This document shows positions 11,101 through 20,100 of a stretch of 64,000 bases of DNA, piece after piece. The notes beneath the pieces were generated by a model that saw only the letters and a list, made by a program, of their open reading frames with translations, was not told the DNA's origin and did not search any database. The translations under genes and the position numbers were made by a program. Source of the DNA: Bradyrhizobium sp. 138 (GTDB taxonomy: Bacteria > Pseudomonadota > Alphaproteobacteria > Rhizobiales > Xanthobacteraceae); the NCBI RefSeq assembly GCF_023074075.1, contig NZ_JADPKT010000071.1, positions 62,001 to 126,000 on the forward strand. Reading direction: 5' to 3'. The number at the start of each line of letters is the position of its first letter. Position 1 is the stretch's first letter.

Positions 11101-14100
11101 TGTCGACCGAGTAGTTGCTGCTCGTGCCGCTCTGGATGAGGCCGTTGACGTTGATGACACCCGCCGAAATGATGATCGCCTGGCCGAGGATGAAGGGCGC
11201 GTTCGCCGGGTTCTGGTGGCCAGAGGGCGTGGTCGAGGCCCAGTTCGTGCTCGCGTTGGTGTTCGCAGTCCTCGGCGTGATCACGTCGTTCTGGATATTG
11301 ACGACCTGGAAATAGGCCCCGCAGCCCGAGCAATGGAACGGCGAGTAGAACCTGGCCGTGTGGTTGGTGGTGACGGTGTTGCCCTGGGCATCCGTCGAGG
11401 TCGTGGTGTAATCGTAAGTCGTGTTGCTGAAGACGCCCTGGCCGGCATAGGTGTCTCGTTCCCAGGGGGCGGTGACGATTGGTTGGACCGTCGGCCCTTC
11501 CATCGCCGCGAGCGTGGCGGGGCTGCCCACGCTGCCGCCGCCTCCGTTGGGCGTGCCGTTGCCCATCGGCAGGAAGATCGCCGAATAGAGCGACAGGCCG
11601 TCGTAATAGGTCATCAGCATGCGCGCGGTGAAGACCGTGCTGTTGGCGGCCGTCTGCTGAACGCCGGTATTCCCATCGACGCAGCAGTAGTAGAAATACG
11701 GGTGATTGCCTCCTGCGCCGATATGCGGGCTGGTACTGTACTCGCCATAGGCGCCGAGGAAGGTCGCCGCCGCCATCACGGCCGTCAGGGTGTCGTTGCT
11801 GGCCGGCTTGTACTGGACACCGGCCCATTGCGCGGTGACGTCGTGGTTGGAGTTGTAGAAGCTGCCGATGCCGCCGAGGAAGATGAACGAGCCGTTGGGC
11901 GCCACCATCTGGATGGTCGCGGCATTGAGCGACTGCGACGCCACGACGCTGCCGAGCTGGCTGGTGATCTTGAGCAGACCGTTCTCGTTGGTGACGATGC
12001 CGTCGAAGTAGATGTCGGGCTTGCGGGTCAGCTGGTTGCCGTTGTCGTCGACGCCGAGCCCGGTGCTGGGATCAACGCGGTTGTAGGTCGCCGAGATGTC
12101 GATGATCGGCGTCGCGCTCGGCATGGCGGTGAAGGTCACGTTGGAATGGGAATCCGGGTCGACATGGTCGATCTGGCGGTAGGTGATGTTTCCGCCGGTC
12201 ACATTGGTGACGGTGAGGTTCGCGAAGTCCATGAAGTCGAGGCCGCGGTTCTCGACCTTGATCATGGGCGAGCCGCGCGCGATGACCGCTGGCGCCGAAT
12301 GACCGGCGAGGCTGTTTCCGGTCAGCTTCTGCGCCAGGATCGAGACATTGCCTGCGGACACCAGCATGTCGCCGAAGGCGAAGGCGTTGCCGCCGGCATC
12401 GGAGGTATATGGCGCCTGCTGGATCAAGGCGTTGATCTGACGCTGGATGTCGCCGGTCGGATCGGCCCCCGACGGCGTCATCGTGGCGGGATGTGTCGAC
12501 GTCGACGCCGCGAGCGCGGCCCGGATTTGCGTATCGGTCAGGCCGGTGAGCGTGCCGAGCTGGTTCACGATGTTCTGGTAGGGATTGAAGCCGCCGACGG
12601 TCGTGTACTGCACCGTCTGGTGGTTCCAGCTCTTCACCGGACTGAAGTGATCGACGTCGGCGACGTATTCGAGCGTGGAGGACAGCGACGAGTATGGGCT
12701 CGTCGTGCTCAGGGTCGGCGCGCTTGCACCGAGATCGATCGTGATGAGCACGTCGCTATTGATGCCCGCCACCACGAGGCCGTTGAGCGCGACGTCGCCG
12801 GTTCCGCTGGTGTGGCTGTGGTTGTCGCTGTTCTTGGCGCTGAAGATGTCCAGATACGGATTGTAGTTGCTGCCGTTGCCGGACGCGGTCACCTGACCCT
12901 GCGTCGCGCCCAGATAGATGTCGCGGACACCGAGCACCCGCGAGCCGTCGGAGAACGTCAGGGTGCTGTCGCCGCCGGCATTGGCCGTGCCGCGGTACAG
13001 GGTCGAGATCGGAATCACGGTGTTGTTGTAGACGACCGTCGTCGCCGTCGCCTGGATGCTGCTGAAGGTGATGGTATCGCCAGACATGCCGGCGAAGATG
13101 TTGATGTCGCGCCAGGCCTGGATGGTCGTGCCGCTACCGACGGTAACGTCCTGGTTGGCGTGGACCCAGGTATTGGTGCTGGCGCCGACGCCGGCGATCG
13201 CGCCGTAGAGGCTGGCATTGGCATTGTTCGATGCCGCCATCTTCGCAGCCGTGCCGATGAAGATCTTGCCGACGCTGAAGAGTTCGCGGGCATTGATGTT
13301 GACCGCGAGCGTGGCGTTCGCCGTCATGTTGGATTCCGCGCCGCCGCCGGCGAAGAAGCTGGCGGTGGCGAGGCTCGCCGTATCCCTGGTGTTCAGCGTG
13401 TTGTAGGCCTCGATATCGATCACGCCCGTCGAGGTTCGCGGATCACCGTTGAGACTCAGGATCGTCCCGGCACCGATATTGGTGGTGACGGTCTGGGTGA
13501 CCGTGGAATCGCTCAGCGCAGCGGCACCCGAGAACGAGCCGCCGGACCCGGAACGCGCACCGCCGCCGGCCTGGTTGACGATGTCGTTTGAAATGACAGC
13601 GATATCGCCGCCATCCGTATTGATGATCAGATGCGTTCCGATCTCGGCGGTGGTGGTCGAGGTGACGTCATTCTGCGCCTTGCCGGCGGAGACGCCGGCC
13701 GTGGACGCCTGGTAGGCGTCGCCGTTGGAGGCATAATTGGTGGTGTGCGTGGCCCTGACGCTGAGGCCGCCGAAATAGAGCGTGTCGTCGGTCGTAGCGC
13801 CGTCGAACCGCGCATTGGTGACTGCGGTCGAGCTGGTCGTGGCGACCGCCGCGGCGCCGGCGTAGGTGCCGCCCGCACCGACCGTCGCGTTGGAGACGTT
13901 GGTATCCTTGCCCGTGGCGGTGATCTCGAGGATGCCGGTGTAGTTGGCGTGATTGAGGCTATCCATGTCCGCAGGGGCGCCCAGATAGGCATAGGTGTGC
14001 GCGTTCGAGGAGGTCTGAGCAACGGTCGCGCCCAGGGCCAGGAAACCGCTCGAAAGGCCAGTCGCCTCGGCGTATTGAGCGCTGTCGTTCTGAGCCGCGA

Positions 14101-17100
14101 TGAGCACATCGGCGTTCGGAAGCTCGATCCCGGTTCCGCCATAGGCGCTGACGGTCGCGTTCTGGGAGGCTTTGGCGTAACTGCCCTGCGCGCCGATCAG
14201 CGAACCGCCGCCGCCGGCAAGCGCCTTGGCGTAGGTCGTCGTGCCATAGATCGTCGTCGTGCTTCCGTCAGTATTGGTCTGCGTACCGATGATCGGGACG
14301 AGCGCCATCGCGGTCACGGCGAGCGCGCCGCCCGAGAAGATGGCGTTGTCGCCGACATCGGCCGTAACAGTAGCTCCGACCGTCGACTGGGCGATGGCGA
14401 CGCCGACCGCACCACCACCCACCGAGACGCCGATCGCCTCGCTCGACAGATTGGGCGTGATCGATGCCGTCACCAGCGTGCCGGCACCGGTCGCGGACGT
14501 GGTGATCGAGGAACCCGCGCCGATCTCGGCGGTCACGCTCGAATTCTCGTGCGCCTCCGCATCCGCGCCGACGCCGGCGAGGATGCCGCCGCCCAGCGCC
14601 GTTGCGGTCGTCGACAACGTGCCGGCTCCAGCCGCGCCCACCGCCAGCGTCGAGGCATTGATCGTGGCATCGTCCAGAACCTTCGCAGCGACCGAGCTCG
14701 ATCGTCCGGTCGTCGCGACCGACGCGCCGACCGCTGCGGCACCGGCGGTGACGCCGCCTGTGAAGACGGTCTGGGTCGTAGAGTCCTGCGCCATGACGGC
14801 GACACCCGTGCCGCCCGTGCCGGTTACTTGGCCGCCGAGCTGGGCCGTCACGGTGTTGGTGACATTGCCGACCGCCACGGCTGCCTGCGCGCCGAAATAA
14901 AGCGCCGCGCCGCCCGCGATCGCCTCGGTGTCGATGGTCTTGCCGGCATAAGGCCCGGTGCTGGCGTTCTTCACGACCGCTGCAACGGTCACGGACGGCG
15001 CGGACACGATCGCGCTCAGATTGGCCAGCACGCTGCTGTTGACGCTGGTGTAGCCGATGCCGGCGCCGATGCCGACATTCTTGGCAAAGCCCGCGCCGAG
15101 CAGATACATCTTGGCCGCATTGGCGCTGGTCGCCGCGACATTGACCTGCGAGCCCGTGACGTTGCCGCCCGCGATCTGCGCGACCACGACGTCGTTGCCG
15201 CCACTCAGCACGTTGCTGACGTCGTAGGTCGAGCTGACATTGGCACTGTTCGGATTGCCGGCCGTGCCGCTCGCAACGGCGTTGCTGCCGTGGGTGTTGC
15301 TGGTGCCACTGTTGACGGACGCGATAGTGCCGCTGCCGCCCTGATTGAGCTGACCGGTCTGCTGGCCCTGGGTGTCGGCATCGGCGGTGTTGGTGCCGAT
15401 GATGATGACGCCGACGGCCGCGCCGATGCCGACGCTGCCGCCGATGCCGGCCGTGACCGCGTAGGACAGCACCTCCTTGGTGCTGAGCGCAGTGACGTTG
15501 ATGGCGCCCACCGAGTTCAGATTGCTGTTCCAGCTCTCGGCGATGGTCCGGCTCTTGAACACGATGACGTTGGCCGCAGCACCAACGCCGACCCCTGCCC
15601 CGCTGGCGCCGACCGCAAGTGCGCCTGCGATCTCCTTGATCGCCACGTCTTCGTTGGCGTTGATCGTCACCGCGCCGGCCGTACCGCCCGTCACCCCCTG
15701 CAGCGTGGTGTCGTAGACGCCGGCGATGGTGGTGTTGTTGGCGACCTCGATGTTGGCCATGCCGGCGATCGCCGCCGTCCCGGTCGAAAGCGCGCCGCCG
15801 ATCGCATAGGCCTCGAAACGGTTCTTGGTCTTGGCCTCGACGTCGAGCGCGCCGCTCAGATTGAGCGCGGTCGTGTGTGCGGCGCCGTTGCCCTGATAGT
15901 GGAACTCGTCGCCGACATAGGCCAGGGTCCGGTTCGAAGAGACCTGGACCAGGAACGCCGCGCCGATCGCGGCCTGGCTGCCGTAAGCGCCGGAGCCGTT
16001 CGCAGAGAAAATGCCGGTGGTGTTGTTGGCGTTGACGGTCAGCGACGAGGCCGTCACCGCGCCGCCGTCGACATAGGCTTCCGTGGTCGCCTGGAAGACG
16101 TTGAGCCCGACGGAGCCGGTGTTGAAGCCGATCGCGATCGACGACGCATCCTGCTCCGCATTGGCCTTCACGGTGACGGCGCCGACCGTCTCGCTCGACG
16201 ACTGCACGCCGCCGACCGTGGCATTGGTGATATAGGCGAAGGTCTCGCGTGACATCGTCGTCGAGATGATCGTCGCGCCACCACCGCCGGTGCTGCCGTA
16301 GGCGATGCCGGCGCCGAACGCGCCGGAATAGGAGAAGCTCGACGCGCCGACCTCGATCTGCGGCTTGAGCGTCGATGAGGTCAGGCGCGTGTCGATGGCC
16401 GCGCTGTCGATATAGGCTCGCGTCGCCCCGCTCATCACGTTGGTGATGGGGTTGATCATGATCGCGATGCTGGAACTCGCGGCAAGCGAGGCGACATTGG
16501 TCACGACGGCCTGGTGCGAGCTTGCCACCACGGCAAGGCCGCGCACGCTGTCCTGGTTCTCGGAGAGATCGGGCGTGGTGTCGGTCGGCGCATGGGCGGT
16601 GCCGAGATCGAAGGCGTGGACGAGCGTGCCGTTATTGACCGACAGCGTATCGGTGCTGCTGGTTCCAAGCGCATCGACCTTGGTGTTGGCACCGCTGATA
16701 TAGGCTGCGGTGGTTCCGGTGATCTGGTTGGTCACCAGCGAACCCGCGCCGCCGGCGGCGCCCTTGCTGATCGAAAGGGCGCCGGCGAACACCGCCGCCT
16801 TGTCGTTGTTGCCGGCGATCACGCCGACATTGTTTGTGGCGGTGACGTCAGCACCGTTGATGCCGTTGGTACCGGCGGCGGTGATGCTGGCGGTGACGTT
16901 GGTCCCCATCAGATTGGTGGCGACCGAACCGGCGAGGCCAACCTGCGAGGACATCGCAACACCGACGGCGACCGTCGAGATATTGGCGTTCGAATTCGCG
17001 CCGACCCCGACATTGCCCGAGGCGATCAGCTTGGAGCCGGTGACGCCGGCGCTGACATTGTTGGCGATGCTGCTGTAGACGAGCGCGAGACCGGCGGCGC

Positions 17101-20100
17101 TTCCCTGCGTTGAGGCACTCGCGATGGCGGCGGTTCCGGTGATGCTGGAATTGTCGGTCGCGGTGACGGACACGTTTTTGGCCGTGACGCTCGATTGCGT
17201 CGTGCTTGAAAGGCTGTTGCCAATGGCCGCCGAGACAGTATTGGAGATGCTGCTGATCGTGGTGCCGCCGACGCCCGCGAACTGTCCGGTCGCAAGACCA
17301 AAGCCGATCGTGACCGCCTGGATCTTCGAGGAGTCGACCGCGCTCACACTGACATTGCCGTTACTGCCCGCCGACATCAGGACGTTGGCGATATAGGCCG
17401 AATGCGTGGTCGCGATGGTGTTGTAGACGATCGAGGCCCCGACGTTGTTCTTGCCGGCCTGAATCAGGCCCGCAACGGAGACGATGCTGGCGCCCGGACC
17501 GTTGCCTGTGCCGTCGTTGAGCGCAGCCGCGCTGAAGTCGATGCAGTTCTGCCCGCCCGTGCCGCCCGCGACCGTGCAGGTGTCCGAGGCGAGAAGATTG
17601 TTGTTCGACTTCTTGACGAGGTTGCCGAGCGCGGTATCCAGCGCCGACACGGCGCCGCTGTCCGCCAGAACCGTCACGCGGCCGACATTGATGCTCACGG
17701 TCGCGCCGCTGTTGATATAGGCCGTGGTCGTCGGCGTGATCTCGCTGACCACGATCGCGCCGGCAAGCCCGTTGGACCCTGCCCCGCCCGAGGCCGCACC
17801 GGCCGCGATCACGCTGGCGCTGTCGGCCATCACCAGCAGGGTGTCGTAGTTGGCGACCGACGTGCTGCGGATATGCGCATCAGTCGCGTTGCCGCCCGTG
17901 GGATCGGCGATCGAGGCATAGGTCAGCCCGATGCCGACGCCGGCTTGGCCACCCGAGATGTAGAGCGAGCCGCCACCGATCGCGATGTTCGTGGTCTGGT
18001 AGGCATCGACCTCGAGCGCACGATTGACGCCGGTGGACTGACCCGTGATCGTCGAGCTCTCGATATAGGCCTTGGCACTGTCCGTGACGATGCCGACGGA
18101 GGCAGACAGCGACGCCGCATTGGATTTCGATCCCGCCACGCCGATGGCGACGACGGTCTCCGAGCCGCCATTGAGCGCCTGCACCGTCACCGAACTCTGG
18201 TTGTTCAGGGTGGTGCCGTAGATATAGGCGAGCGTCGCATTGTTCGACATCGCCGCGGCGATCGCGCCGCCGATCGCGGCCCCTTGAGCGGATGCTCCGG
18301 CCAGATTGAGCGCTGCGGAGCCGGACCCATTGTTGAGCATGGTGTCGTTGAGCGCCTGAACGATTGTGTTCGTCACCACGGTGCTGGTCGTCGTGTACTT
18401 GTTGACCGTCGCGTTCCTGATGTAGGCGCTGGTGCCGAGCGAAACGTCGCTGATCGACGAGCTTCCGGCCAGATCGATGCTGAAGCCGTCGGTGCTCGAT
18501 CCCGAAGTCGAGCCGATCTTGCTCGCAGCCGTCGTAACGCCCGCAGTTCCCCCGGTCGCGCCGGCTCCGGCAGCGCCCGCCTTGTCGGAGAAGCTGGATG
18601 CGGCCGGCTCGGAGATCGATGCCGCGACGGCGGCCGCGGTGATGCGGCCGGACGTGGTCGCGCTGATCGTCAGATTATCGACATTGACCGCGCCGCTCCC
18701 GCCGCTCGTACCGGCGAACGGATCGTTGGCGCTGAACGGGCCTGGGCGAATGTCGGAATGGTTATCGCCGATATAGGCGGAGGTGTCGGTATTGGCTCCC
18801 AAATAGGCGACCGCCAATCCAACCGCCGAACCTCCGCTCGTGTTGCGGCTCATCGCGCCGGCAAGCGTCACGACCGATAGATCCTGCTGCGCCAGGATGC
18901 CGACGGTCGGGGCAAAGACGGTGGCCTGGCTCGATATCGACGCATGCGTCGTGTTGTTCAGGAAGCCGAGCGAGGTGATGCCGTTCAGCGCCAGCGCGCC
19001 CGCGGCCTTGCCGGACGACGGCGCGACGGCGACGAACTGGTCCGACGTGATCGCGTTGACGGCGATGTCGTCCGCCGCCCGGAGCGTGGCGCGGTCCGAG
19101 ACGCCGGCAATGGTGTTGGTGTTGAACTGGACGAGATTGAGCGCGCCGCCAACCGAAGAGCCGCCCGACGTGTTGCCGGTCAGGAAGCCGAGCGTGCCGA
19201 CATTGCCGGCGGCGTCGATCGACGCCGTGGTCGTGGTCGCCGCGATCTGAATCGTGGCGTCATAGGTGTGGACGTCGCCATTGTCCATGCCGGCCGCCCA
19301 GCTGCTGCCGCAAGTCGCGCTCGTGCACGTCGCCGTCAGGCTGGCGCTACCCGCGACCCACGCCGTCGTATTGTTGTTCACGACGAAGTGGTTGAGGGAA
19401 CCGGAGATGCCGATCGTGTCGCCGGCGTCCGCCGTGGCATTGGCATAGCTGGTCAGGATGTTGCCGCCGACGCCGAGACTGCCGTTGAGGTGGCTCAGAA
19501 CCGCGCCGAGCCCGTCCCATTTCAGCCAGGTGTTGGTGATGGGCAATTCGGTGGTGGCGTCAACGGCGATGTTCGCCGCGTTGATCAGGGTTCCGTTGCC
19601 GACATAAGCGTTCGAGTTGTGGGTGAAATTGCCCCAGGCGACGGCCGCGCTGATGGCCGTGCTCTCGCCGGACACCACGTCCTTGGTGATTGCGCTGGCG
19701 GTCGCATTGCTGCGAACGCCGCGATCGATGACGTTGCTGGCGACGGCGACGTTGCCGCTGGCATAGATGCTCGGCGCGCCGCCGCTCGGATTTTGCGCGA
19801 TCGCAGCGGTCGCACTCTGCGTGCTGTTGGCCAGGGAAAGCGCGCCTGCGGCCTTGAAATTGAAGTTCAGCGGCACCAGCGAGGACATGTGGTCCTGGAT
19901 GATCGACGTCGGCGCGGTGACGGAACGCAGTCCTCTCTCGATCGCCGCGATCAGCGCCGGCAGGCCGGCGATGGACGAAGCCATCGTGGAATTGCTCGTC
20001 GTGTCGGACGTCGCCTCGACTAGAACGGAACCGTTCATCCGGTTGGCGGTATCGGTTCCGAGCGATGCGCCGAGCGTCGCGGTCACGGACGTCGTGATGT

